A program made the translations under genes and the position numbers. A stretch of DNA of 64,000 nucleotides, from the NCBI GenBank assembly GCA_029222685.1, contig JARHVB010000010.1:372001-436000 (forward strand). The letters are read 5' to 3'. Below the pieces are notes generated by a model. The model ran no database searches, was not told the origin of the DNA, and saw nothing but the letters and a program-made list of their open reading frames with translations. This DNA comes from Terripilifer ovatus. GTDB lineage: Bacteria > Pseudomonadota > Alphaproteobacteria > Rhizobiales > Beijerinckiaceae. Shown here one piece after another: positions 9,344 through 16,419 of the stretch. Position 1 is the stretch's first letter, and every line of letters starts with the position of its first letter.

Positions 9344-9373
9344 AGCTGCGCTGTGGCGCGGCTGTTTTGTTTC
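9344..9373 (+). terminator. Intrinsic terminator after the small membrane protein
   Basis: A 9-bp stem (CAGCTGCGC at 9344-9352 with GCGCGGCTG at 9357-9365, one G-U pair) around a TGTG loop is followed by TTTTGTTT. It lies 36 bp downstream of the stop at 9308 and reads on the plus strand. Confidence 0.75.
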
Positions 9374-9452
9374 GCATCGGAGATAGAGCCAAAAGTTCTT
9401 GGTTGAATTAACCAATTCGTAACGAACCTTTCGCGCCGATTAATCATGCATG

Positions 9453-9468
9453 TTAATGTCTGATTAAC
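9453..9468 (+). promoter_or_regulatory. CtrA box TTAA-N7-TTAAC
   Basis: TTAA (9453-9456), seven bases, then TTAAC (9464-9468) matches the full CtrA consensus. Another TTAA at 9440-9443 precedes it. The box directly abuts the annotated GTG at 9469, which would be unusual for an activating site. Either translation starts further downstream or CtrA represses here. Confidence 0.4.
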
Positions 9469-10233
9469 GTGATGGCGCGGGGGCTGCCGGTGTTTGTAAC
9501 GAACTTGATTTCCTTTGGCGGCGCCATTGCGCTTGGATGTTTCATCAGTCTCGACAGGCAGTCTTATGCCGGTGCGCGCGATGGCGCGGTCATTCACGGC
9601 ACTCTGGCAGCGTTCGCCTTTCTGATCGCCTTCGCCATCAAGCCAGTGATTGTCTATGCGGATGATTTCCTGCTCGTCGCCAGCATCGGCGCGCTGGTCG
9701 CCGCCAGGATAGTCCTGGTCTCGCTGCAACGGTTCGCCGAACGGGTGGGACACAAGGGTGCGCTGCAAGGGGATATGGTGACGCTCGGCACGACGGCATG
9801 GACCGGCGCGGCGCTCGCCAGCGGCAGCGCCAAGGCAGTCGTCTTCGTGCTTCTCGTCGGCGCGATCGCGGCGACCTTGAAGGCGCGGCCGCCGGAGCAG
9901 CAGGAGCAGGCCGCCGAGATGCGACAGGCCCGCCAGGTGGCCCTGGGCGAAGCCGCATGGGGTCGCGCGGCGCCGCGTCAGGTGGCGCTGCGCAATTCGG
10001 TCATCCATATGGTCGACAAGCTCAACCGCGTCTCGACCGAAATCCGGATCGATGCCGAGGTGTGTGTGTCCAGCCTGCGCCTGATGTCGGCCCGTATGCT
10101 TGAAGCGGAACGCCGGTTCTTGCCGGTATCGGCGCGTCAACGCGGTCGTCATGGGTTCGACCCGCGCGGCATGCAGCGCGCTCCAGGCCAAATCGCCCAC
10201 GACCGTCGGACGCCTGGCGCCATCCGCGCCTGA
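9469..10233 (+). CDS. Putative multi-pass membrane protein, unknown function
   Basis: A 254-residue frame (GTG 9469; ATG 9472 or GTG 9490 are alternative starts). The N-terminal 140 residues carry about four hydrophobic segments (roughly 9-27, 42-62, 66-86 and 108-135), the rest is polar, with an Arg-rich tail. I do not recognise a family. The last about 40 residues look poorly structured and could reflect a frameshift or a late stop. A competing minus-strand frame spans the same DNA, but it is unusually Gln/His/Arg-rich without protein-like hydrophobic pattern, so the plus-strand reading is preferred. There is no convincing Shine-Dalgarno sequence. It converges with the S24 repressor gene, 50 bp away. 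Confidence 0.5.
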   Translation: MMARGLPVFVTNLISFGGAIALGCFISLDRQSYAGARDGAVIHGTLAAFAFLIAFAIKPVIVYADDFLLVASIGALVAARIVLVSLQRFAERVGHKGALQGDMVTLGTTAWTGAALASGSAKAVVFVLLVGAIAATLKARPPEQQEQAAEMRQARQVALGEAAWGRAAPRQVALRNSVIHMVDKLNRVSTEIRIDAEVCVSSLRLMSARMLEAERRFLPVSARQRGRHGFDPRGMQRAPGQIAHDRRTPGAIRA

Positions 10234-10283
10234 TCCGTTCAAGTCTCCAGCGCCCCCACCGGTTTGTTCAAGCCCAGGTGGCG

Positions 10284-10931
10284 TCAGCTTCCGTCGAACT
10301 TCCCAATGATGCGCAGTGCCCTGGGCCAGTCCCGCTTCAACAGGTGAAAATCTTTCGGCGGGTTGAACTGCCGGACCATCCACCGGTCGCTGGTCTCCTG
10401 GACTAAGCGTTTGATCGATGCCCTAAACTCACCATGCGTCTCTTCGGAAACGAAGATGGCATTTTTGCCTTTGATTGCAGGCTTTCTCGGATGAACAATG
10501 ACCATGTCCCCGGCTTCGTAGGCTGGTTCCATGGCATCGCCGACGACAAGAACGGCATAGCTGTCAGGAACATGCCTTAAGGCGAGTGGCCGGCTGGCAT
10601 ATTCGATCGGTTCTGTGGTCACGACCATGATTCCGGGGCTGCCTTCGACAGCGGCGAATACGGGGAGATCCGGCTCACCCGGGAAGAGCGATGGGGCGCG
10701 ATAGGCACTTTGCGGGTCTTCGGCAAAGCCGCTGACGGGGGATGGCGGCGGCTCCTCGAGATATTCAGCGATTCTGCCGATTTCATCTGCACGAAGCCGG
10801 CGGCCGCCCATGATCCGCGTGACCTGCGACGGATGCACCCTTAGCGCATCCGCGAGGCCGCCCTTGCTCTTGCCCGGCTTCATCACGCCCTTGGCGATCC
10901 AGTCTATGTAAGCTTCCGGGTTCACTGCCAT
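10284..10931 (-). CDS. S24/LexA-like repressor with Ala at the catalytic Ser position
   Basis: A 215-residue phage-repressor-type protein. Residues about 8-58 form a helix-turn-helix (KGGLADALRVHPSQVTRIMG), and about 85-212 the S24 peptidase-like dimerisation domain. In CI/LexA relatives the nucleophile lies in G-D-S-M-x-P; here the motif is G-D-A-M-E-P with A133 (codon GCC), while the general-base Lys appears intact (K174 in ASIKRL). The protein should therefore bind DNA but be unable to cleave itself in response to RecA. The start codon faces a dense array of TTGCG/CGCAA half-sites at 10940-11021, the likely autoregulatory operators. No phage structural genes are nearby, so it is a domesticated or remnant immunity-type regulator. 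Confidence 0.82.
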   Translation of the reverse strand: MAVNPEAYIDWIAKGVMKPGKSKGGLADALRVHPSQVTRIMGGRRLRADEIGRIAEYLEEPPPSPVSGFAEDPQSAYRAPSLFPGEPDLPVFAAVEGSPGIMVVTTEPIEYASRPLALRHVPDSYAVLVVGDAMEPAYEAGDMVIVHPRKPAIKGKNAIFVSEETHGEFRASIKRLVQETSDRWMVRQFNPPKDFHLLKRDWPRALRIIGKFDGS

Positions 10932-10939
10932 TTGTCATC

Positions 10940-10954
10940 TTGCGATACGCGCAA
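10940..10954. promoter_or_regulatory. Repressor operator candidate 1 (TTGCG-N5-CGCAA)
   Basis: TTGCG at 10940-10944 and CGCAA at 10950-10954, five bases apart, sit 9 bp upstream of the repressor ATG. The same 15-bp architecture recurs at 11007-11021. The position fits autorepression of the S24 repressor gene. Confidence 0.6.
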
Positions 10955-10995
10955 CTACAAAGATATCGCGAAGCGCGCAAATTTGCGGATACATA

Positions 10996-11026
10996 TTGAC
11001 AAATAATTGCGATTATCGCAAATAAT
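10996..11026 (+). promoter_or_regulatory. Rightward promoter with operator in the spacer
   Basis: TTGACA at 10996-11001 is a perfect -35 hexamer; AATAAT at 11021-11026 is a weak -10, with a long 19-bp spacer (an AAATAA at 11020-11025 gives 18). The operator copy at 11007-11021 lies exactly between them, as in phage early promoters, so repressor binding would block transcription towards the small peptide at 11130. Confidence 0.45.
11007..11021. promoter_or_regulatory. Repressor operator candidate 2 (TTGCG-N5-CGCAA)
   Basis: TTGCGATTATCGCAA is a near-perfect palindrome with the same half-sites and spacing as the copy at 10940-10954. Further single half-sites occur at 10976-10980 (CGCAA), 10983-10987 (TTGCG) and 11026-11030 (TTGCG), giving a clustered operator region. 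Confidence 0.65.
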
Positions 11027-11129
11027 TGCGCTATTGATATCGCCTGGCGGACATCCATCGCAAATGCCGCGGCCAAGCGAATGCCAAATCGGCTCTTGCG
11101 ATCCTGGCCCAATACGATGGAGCAGCTGC

Positions 11130-11213
11130 GTGACCATCAAAGACCTTGTAATCGCCGCCGCTCTCGGTCTCGCGGCTTTCATCATCATCACGCTGATCTT
11201 CGGGTGGTCATAA
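11130..11213 (+). CDS. 27-residue hydrophobic membrane peptide
   Basis: A GTG at 11130 preceded by GGAG with 7 bases of spacing opens a 27-codon frame ending in TAA at 11211-11213. The peptide is one almost continuous hydrophobic helix (VIAAALGLAAFIIITLIF) with a short charged start and a Trp-Ser end. It is the only sensible frame downstream of the operator-controlled promoter at 10996-11026. Function unknown; its size and composition resemble small inner-membrane regulators or toxin-like peptides, but this is inference. Divergent from the S24 repressor and convergent with the amidase gene. Confidence 0.5.
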   Translation: MTIKDLVIAAALGLAAFIIITLIFGWS

Positions 11214-11265
11214 TGAAAGTGCCGAACCGCCCGTTCTGCGAGCAAGAGACAGCACCTTCCGTGCC

Positions 11266-12666
11266 TCACGTCGCCATCGCCGGCCGCTTCTTGTTCAATC
11301 CGCTCTGCGCCTCGAAGGCTGAGGCGATGCGCAGTATGGTCGCTTCGTCGAAATGCCGGCCGGCAATCTGCATCGACAGCGGCAGGCCGTCGCTTGAGAA
11401 TCCGGTAGGGATCGACAGGGCCGGATGGCCGGTGACATTGAACGGCATGCTCTGTGTCGGCGAATCCGAGACGCGGTCGCGCGAGGCCTTGATCAGCGGC
11501 GCCGGAGCAATTGTGCAGGCGGTGAGCAGGGCGTTATAGCGTTGCAGCATGTTCGTCATCGCATGGGTGAGTTCGCGGCGCAGCCTATGCGCCTGCACGA
11601 GATCGGGGCCGGTGACGAAAGCGCCCATCACCATGCGTGAATAGGTGCTCAGTGCGAAATCGAGCGGACGTTCCTGAAAATCCTTCTGATGAATGGCGAA
11701 AGCCTCGGTGAACATGATCACGCGCCCACAGGCGGCAAAGAGCTCGTAGTCAGGCAGGCGCACGTCTTCAACAATGGCGCCGAGTTGCGCCAGCGTCTGC
11801 GCCGCAGCGTCAATTGCGCGTAGGACCTCCGGCGATACACCGGCTGCCTTCTCGAAAAAGTGGCGCGGTATGCCGATGCGCAAGCCCTTCACGCCATGAT
11901 CGAGCGTGGCGCAGAAGTCGGGCACAGGGACCTGTGCTGAGCCATGATCCCGCGCGTCGAAGCCGGCGATCGCATTCAAGGTGATCGCCGCGTCTTCGAC
12001 GCTCCATGCCAGCGGGCCAACGTGATCGAGCGAATAAGCGAGAGGAAAGACGCCGCGCCGCGACACGCGGCCGAACGTCGGCTTGATGCCGATCGTACCG
12101 CACAGCGCCGCCGGCCCGCGAATGGAGCCACCGGTATCGGTGCCCATCGCCATGCGCACGAGGCCGGCTGCGACGGCGGCGCCAGAGCCTGACGAGGATC
12201 CGCCGGTGGCATGCTCGGTGTTCCACGGATTGCGCGCTGGCGGAAACGGCAGGTCGAAGCTCGGACCACCAAGCGCGAACTCATGCGTCGCCAGCTTGCC
12301 GAGCAGGACGCCGCCCTGCGCGTGCAGCTTTTCCTCGACGGCGCTGTCATGCGCCGGCACATGGTTGACACGCAGTTTCGAATGGCAGGTCGTGCGAATG
12401 CCGGCAGTGTCGTAGATGTCCTTCAATGCATAGGGAACGCCCTGCAACGGGCCCTTGTCTTCGCCGCGCGCGAAGGCGGCATCGGCCGCCTGCGCATCGG
12501 CCAGCGCGCGGTCTGCCGTGACGGTGATGAAGGCATTGATCGCCGGATCGATCCTGGCGATGCGCGCCAGCGCATCCTCTGTCAGGGCAATGGATGTCAG
12601 CGAGCCATCGCGCAGCTTATGGCCGGCCTCGGCAATGGAGAGCTCGTGCAGCGGCGTCTCACTCAT
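11266..12666 (-). CDS. Amidase signature family enzyme
   Basis: A 466-residue cytosolic hydrolase of the amidase-signature superfamily (GatA/AtzF-like). The Ser-cisSer-Lys triad is visible: Lys in YALKDIYDTAG, and the two serines in GGSSSGSGAA and GTDTGGSIRGPA, followed by the conserved IGIKPTFGRVSR segment. Such enzymes hydrolyse amide bonds of varied small molecules; the true glutamyl-tRNA amidotransferase subunit is less likely because gatC and gatB are not adjacent. Its ATG at 12666 overlaps the end of the upstream small gene by 8 bases, indicating an operon and a two-subunit enzyme in the style of AtzE/AtzG. Substrate not inferable. Confidence 0.85.
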   Translation of the reverse strand: MSETPLHELSIAEAGHKLRDGSLTSIALTEDALARIARIDPAINAFITVTADRALADAQAADAAFARGEDKGPLQGVPYALKDIYDTAGIRTTCHSKLRVNHVPAHDSAVEEKLHAQGGVLLGKLATHEFALGGPSFDLPFPPARNPWNTEHATGGSSSGSGAAVAAGLVRMAMGTDTGGSIRGPAALCGTIGIKPTFGRVSRRGVFPLAYSLDHVGPLAWSVEDAAITLNAIAGFDARDHGSAQVPVPDFCATLDHGVKGLRIGIPRHFFEKAAGVSPEVLRAIDAAAQTLAQLGAIVEDVRLPDYELFAACGRVIMFTEAFAIHQKDFQERPLDFALSTYSRMVMGAFVTGPDLVQAHRLRRELTHAMTNMLQRYNALLTACTIAPAPLIKASRDRVSDSPTQSMPFNVTGHPALSIPTGFSSDGLPLSMQIAGRHFDEATILRIASAFEAQSGLNKKRPAMAT

Positions 12667-12880
12667 GGTCTGTGCCCCGCGTCACATGATCGACGCTGAA
12701 GACATGCGCTGTCTCAGCCGTATGGTCGCGCGGCCCATGCAGCCGTTCGAGCACTTTGCGGAAATCGAGGAATGTCTCGAACATCATCTGCTGGCGGTCG
12801 GATGGAATGGTAAGACCGCTGCGCGCTGCCATCGCCTCGAATTCCCGGCGCAGGCTTTCGTCGTCTGCAACTATCGCCAT
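12659..12880 (-). CDS. AtzG/GatC-like small partner of the amidase
   Basis: A 73-residue protein with no signal or membrane segment. The pattern (SGLTIPSDRQQMMFETF, then a Phe-containing TAETAHVF end) resembles AtzG-like (DUF4089) proteins, which act like a miniature GatC by binding the amidase subunit. The gene overlaps the amidase start by 8 bases, supporting co-translation and a complex. The assignment rests mostly on size, pattern and context; sequence similarity is modest, so a different small protein is possible. Confidence 0.6.
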   Translation of the reverse strand: MAIVADDESLRREFEAMAARSGLTIPSDRQQMMFETFLDFRKVLERLHGPRDHTAETAHVFSVDHVTRGTDHE

Positions 12881-13002
12881 CGCAACAGCTCCTTCTTTCC
12901 ATGCCGATCAGCATGCATGATCTTAGCCAATCGACAGGCACCCGACGAGCGACAGCATTGCATGTCGGCGATGACATGGAGCGGCAGGCGAGGGGCCTGC
13001 AA

Positions 13003-13040
13003 TAAAAAAAGTCCGGAAGGCACTCCGCCTTCCGGACTTT
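13003..13040 (-). terminator. Intrinsic terminator of glnA
   Basis: A perfect 14-bp stem (13008-13021 with 13027-13040, core GTCCGGAAGGC) around a 5-base loop is followed on the minus strand by a T-rich run (13003-13010 read in reverse). It sits 38 bp beyond the glnA stop. Confidence 0.9.
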
Positions 13041-13078
13041 CAATTTCCACGCGACATCGAAGATGTCAGGTGCAGCTC

Positions 13079-14488
13079 TCAGTACGAATAGTACATGTCG
13101 AATTCGACCGGATGCGGCGTCATTTCGAAGCGCATCACTTCGGTCATCTTCAGCTCGATATAGGCGTCGATGAAGTCGTCGTTGAACACTTCGCCGCCCT
13201 TGAGGAAGTTGCGGTCCTTGTTGAGGTTCTCCAGCGCTTCGCGCAGCGAGCCGCAAACCGTCGGGATTTTCTTCAATTCCTTCGGCGGCAGGTCGTAGAG
13301 ATCCTTGTCCATGGCGGCGCCCGGATCGATCTTGTTGGCGATGCCGTCGAGGCCAGCCATCAGCATGGCGGCGAAGGCGAGGTAGGGGTTGGCCATCGGA
13401 TCGGGGAAGCGAACCTCGACACGCTTGGCTTTCGGGTTCGTCGTCCAGGGGATACGGCACGAGGCGGAACGGTTGCGCGCCGAATAGGCGAGCAGCACCG
13501 GCGCTTCATAGCCCGGCACCAGGCGCTTGTAGGAGTTGGTCGACGGGTTGGTGAAGGCGTTCAGGGCCTTGGCATGCTTGATGATGCCGCCGATGTAGTA
13601 GAGGCATTCCTGCGACAGCCCGGCATATTTGTCGCCTGCGAACACCGGCTTGCCGGCCTTCCAGATCGACTGATGGACGTGCATGCCTGAGCCGTTGTCG
13701 CCGAAGATCGGCTTCGGCATGAACGTGGCGGTCTTGCCGTAGCTCTGCGCGACCTGGTGGATGCAGTACTTATAGATCTGCATATGGTCGGCCATGGTGA
13801 TCAGCGTGTCGAACTTCATGCCGAGTTCGTGCTGGGCGGAAGCGACTTCGTGGTGATGCTTTTCGACCTTGACGCCCATGGCGGCCATGGCCGAGAGCAT
13901 TTCGCCGCGCATGTCCTGGGCGGAATCCTGCGGCGGAACCGGGAAATAGCCGCCCTTGGTGCGGATGCGGTGGCCGAGGTTGCCGCCTTCATAGTCGGTG
14001 TCGCCGTTGGACGGCAGTTCGACCGAATCGAGCTTGAAGCCGGTGTTGTAGGGATCCGCCGAGAAGCGCACGTCGTCGAACACGAAGAATTCGGCTTCTG
14101 GTCCGAAGAAGCAGGTGTCGCCGACGCCCTGCGACTTCATGTGGGCCATCGCCTTCTTGGCGATGCCGCGCGGGTCGCGGTTGTAGGGCTCGCCGGTGGA
14201 GGGCTCGAGCACGTCGCAGGTGATGACCATGGTCGAGGCGGCGAAGAACGGGTCCATCGTGGCGGAGGTCGGGTCGGGCATGAGAATCATGTCGGACTCG
14301 TTGATCGCCTTCCAGCCGGCGATCGACGACCCGTCGAACATGGTGCCTTCCGAGAACATATCCTCATCGACGAGCGACGGGTCGAACGTGACGTGCTGCC
14401 ACTTGCCGCGCGGGTCGGTAAATCGCAAATCGACGTACTTGACGTCGTTGTCCTTGATCGCCTTGAGGACGTCCTTGGCGGTCTTCAT
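13079..14488 (-). CDS. glnA: Glutamine synthetase type I
   Basis: A 469-residue enzyme making glutamine from glutamate, ammonia and ATP, the main ammonium-assimilation step; it forms a cytosolic dodecamer. The full GSI architecture is present: N-terminal beta-grasp domain ([17 protein letters not shown]), the catalytic segment [19 protein letters not shown], and the [11 protein letters not shown] segment. The adenylylation tyrosine is present as Y398 counting Met (KDLYDLPP), so activity is probably controlled by GlnE. Start chosen at ATG 14488 because residue 1 onward ([11 protein letters not shown]) aligns with the family start; an upstream in-frame extension lacks support. It lies 60 bp downstream of glnB, the usual glnBA operon of rhizobia, and ends at a strong terminator. 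Confidence 0.97.
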   Translation of the reverse strand: MKTAKDVLKAIKDNDVKYVDLRFTDPRGKWQHVTFDPSLVDEDMFSEGTMFDGSSIAGWKAINESDMILMPDPTSATMDPFFAASTMVITCDVLEPSTGEPYNRDPRGIAKKAMAHMKSQGVGDTCFFGPEAEFFVFDDVRFSADPYNTGFKLDSVELPSNGDTDYEGGNLGHRIRTKGGYFPVPPQDSAQDMRGEMLSAMAAMGVKVEKHHHEVASAQHELGMKFDTLITMADHMQIYKYCIHQVAQSYGKTATFMPKPIFGDNGSGMHVHQSIWKAGKPVFAGDKYAGLSQECLYYIGGIIKHAKALNAFTNPSTNSYKRLVPGYEAPVLLAYSARNRSASCRIPWTTNPKAKRVEVRFPDPMANPYLAFAAMLMAGLDGIANKIDPGAAMDKDLYDLPPKELKKIPTVCGSLREALENLNKDRNFLKGGEVFNDDFIDAYIELKMTEVMRFEMTPHPVEFDMYYSY

Positions 14489-14548
14489 AGCAAAGCCTTT
14501 CTGCACTTGTGATGTCGGTAGAGGTCGTCTGGTGGGTGAAGTCAGAGG

Positions 14549-14953
<405 letters not shown>

Positions 14954-14958
14954 CTATT

Positions 14959-14974
14959 AGCACCTGCTGTGCCA
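14959..14974 (-). promoter_or_regulatory. Sigma-54-type promoter candidate of glnBA
   Basis: On the minus strand the sequence reads TGGCACAGCAGGTGCT. This is the -24 element TGGCAC with correct spacing to a -12 element GTGC (consensus TTGC, one mismatch). It lies 72 bp upstream of the glnB ATG. Rhizobial glnB operons are known to have NtrC/sigma-54 promoters. I could not find a convincing NtrC site upstream. Confidence 0.45.
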
Positions 14975-15135
14975 AGATTCTATCCACTTTTCAGCAAGCA
15001 AACCGCTGTGTTTGGTTTGGATTTATTCGTATTACGGAACCTCAAGACGATCTGCCTATATCATGTTCAGTATCAGCCTATAATTTAATCGAACAGCAGC
15101 CTACAAAATAGGCAATCAGCCTTCGTGCCGCACGT

Positions 15136-16002
15136 TTATTTTTTACCCTTGGCGATCGGTTTGCCACGCGAGGCCCATTCCGTCCACGACCCGTCATAGA
15201 GTTTCGGCTGCGGTTTGCCGGCAACTTCCAGCGCCAGATTGGCGATGGCGGCGGAAACCCCTGAGCCGCAGCTCGTGATCAGCGGCTTGTCGGGATCGAC
15301 GCCGGCCTCGCGGAATGCCTCGAGCAATTGCCCGGCCGGCTTCAGGCTGCCGCCGGAAATCAGATCGCTTGACGGCAGACTGTGCGCACCCGGCATATGG
15401 CCGGACGGCAGGTTGGGACGCGGCTCCGGCGCTTCGCCGCTGAAGCGGCCGTCCGGACGCATGTCGAGAATCTGGGCGGAGCCGCCGGCGAGGGCTTGGG
15501 CGACATCGGCCATGCCGGCAACGGCAGTCTTGTTGAACTTGGCTGAAAAGCGGGCTTGGCGGGGAGTGGAAGCACCTTGTTCCAGCGGCCGGCCTTCGGC
15601 TTTCCATTTCGGCAGGCCGCCGTCGAGAACATGCACATTCGGGGCGCCGAAAATGCGCAGCATCCACCACACCCGGGGTGCCGAAAACAGGCCCGTGCCG
15701 TCGTAGACGACGATTTCGTCGTCGCTGCCGACCCCCAGCGCTGCGATCGCCGTCTCGAAACCGGCAGGGTCCGGCAGCATGTGCGGCAGGTCGCTCGAGC
15801 GGTCGGAAATCTCGTCGAGATCGAAGAAAACGGCGCCGGGAATATGGCCTTGTGCAAACTCGGCTTTGCCGTCGCGGTTCATCGCCGGCAGATACCAGGA
15901 GGCGTCGACGATCCGCAGGCCGGGCGCGCCGAGCCGATCGGCCAGCCAGCCGGTCGACACCAGCGGCGCTGATTTGGAAGAGCCCGATTCCTTAACAGCC
16001 AT
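15136..16002 (-). CDS. sseA: 3-mercaptopyruvate/thiosulfate sulfurtransferase
   Basis: A 288-residue tandem-rhodanese enzyme that moves sulfur from 3-mercaptopyruvate (or thiosulfate) to acceptors such as cyanide or thiols. The first, inactive rhodanese domain spans about 15-140, and the second about 165-283. The active loop in the second domain reads C245-G-S-G-V-S-A; CGSGVTA-type loops are typical of mercaptopyruvate sulfurtransferases. DPRLPGxxFFD-like substrate segments are visible (HIPGAVFFDLDEISD). Start at ATG 16002, preceded by GAGG. Monocistronic; divergent from the duplicated 31-residue peptide genes. Confidence 0.9.
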   Translation of the reverse strand: MAVKESGSSKSAPLVSTGWLADRLGAPGLRIVDASWYLPAMNRDGKAEFAQGHIPGAVFFDLDEISDRSSDLPHMLPDPAGFETAIAALGVGSDDEIVVYDGTGLFSAPRVWWMLRIFGAPNVHVLDGGLPKWKAEGRPLEQGASTPRQARFSAKFNKTAVAGMADVAQALAGGSAQILDMRPDGRFSGEAPEPRPNLPSGHMPGAHSLPSSDLISGGSLKPAGQLLEAFREAGVDPDKPLITSCGSGVSAAIANLALEVAGKPQPKLYDGSWTEWASRGKPIAKGKK

Positions 16003-16040
16003 GACTGAAATCCCTCACATTTTACTAAAAATTCACCACG

Positions 16041-16054
16041 TGTGCGCTCGCACA
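16041..16054. promoter_or_regulatory. Palindrome TGTGCGCTCGCACA, copy 1
   Basis: A perfect inverted repeat with 6-bp arms (TGTGCG and CGCACA) around CT, 54 bases before the ATG at 16109. The equivalent palindrome at 16239-16250 is conserved in form although its loop changed, suggesting a protein-binding site or an RNA hairpin. Confidence 0.5.
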
Positions 16055-16108
16055 TCGGAATTTGCCGGACAATCTAGATTGGCGTCATCGGAACACGACG
16101 AGGACGCC

Positions 16109-16204
16109 ATGACCCACGCACACCGCCAGAGCAACGTAGCCCCACTCCTCACCTTCGGCCTCTGGGCCTCCGCCTTCGTCTGGTTCGTCGTCTGGATCGG
16201 CTGA
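16109..16204 (+). CDS. 31-residue membrane peptide, tandem copy 1
   Basis: A 31-residue peptide starting at ATG 16109. The first 9 residues are polar and His-rich (MTHAHRQSN), the rest is one Trp/Phe-rich hydrophobic helix (LLTFGLWASAFVWFVVWIG) ending at the C-terminus. A second copy 196 bp downstream keeps 25 of 31 residues, and most changes are conservative, which supports translation and selection at the protein level. No Shine-Dalgarno sequence stands out. I do not know a named family; small subunits of membrane complexes such as terminal oxidases look superficially similar. Confidence 0.65.
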   Translation: MTHAHRQSNVAPLLTFGLWASAFVWFVVWIG

Positions 16205-16238
16205 GCCATCAAAGCACGGTTACAAGAAATTTACCGCG

Positions 16239-16250
16239 TGCGGGCTCGCA
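16239..16250. promoter_or_regulatory. Palindrome TGCG-N4-CGCA, copy 2
   Basis: TGCGGGCTCGCA, the counterpart of the palindrome at 16041-16054, again 54 bases upstream of the start codon of its small gene. Arms are shortened to 4 bp. Confidence 0.45.
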
Positions 16251-16304
16251 TATCGGAATTGGCGAACATAGCTACATCGGCGACATCGCAACATCGAGCA
16301 CGCC

Positions 16305-16400
16305 GTGACGAACGATCATCACCACAGCAACCTAGCCCCGCTTCTCACTCTCGGCCTCTGGGCCTCGGCCTTCGTCTGGTTCATCGTCTGGATCGGTTAA
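16305..16400 (+). CDS. 31-residue membrane peptide, tandem copy 2
   Basis: A GTG-started 31-residue peptide, paralogue of the one at 16109-16204. Differences cluster in the His-rich N-terminus (VTNDHHHSN) and conservative changes in the helix (Val/Leu, Phe/Leu, Val/Ile). The shared segment LWASAFVWF is unchanged. Stop TAA at 16398-16400. It converges with the Bug-family binding protein gene 19 bp away. Confidence 0.62.
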   Translation: MTNDHHHSNLAPLLTLGLWASAFVWFIVWIG

Positions 16401-16419
16401 ACTGAACTGTCGGGCGGCG

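Larger units (their letters stand above)
16029..16400 (+). repeat. Tandem duplication (two about 175-bp units) carrying small peptide genes
   Basis: Two diverged copies of the same unit: copy 1 at 16029-16204, copy 2 at 16227-16400, offset 196-198 bp. Each has AAATT(C/T)ACC, a GCGnnCTCGC-containing palindrome, ATCGGAATT, and a 96-bp frame. The palindrome-to-start distance is the same (54 bases) in both copies. Confidence 0.85.

Noticed and set aside
9316-10383. 355-codon minus-strand frame
   Set aside because: Composition is Gln/His/Arg-rich and it overlaps both the membrane protein frame and the start of the S24 gene end; no recognisable features.
11213-11539. Frame beginning at ATG 11213 right after the 27-residue peptide
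   Set aside because: It runs antisense through the amidase C-terminus with no ribosome site and no plausible protein pattern.
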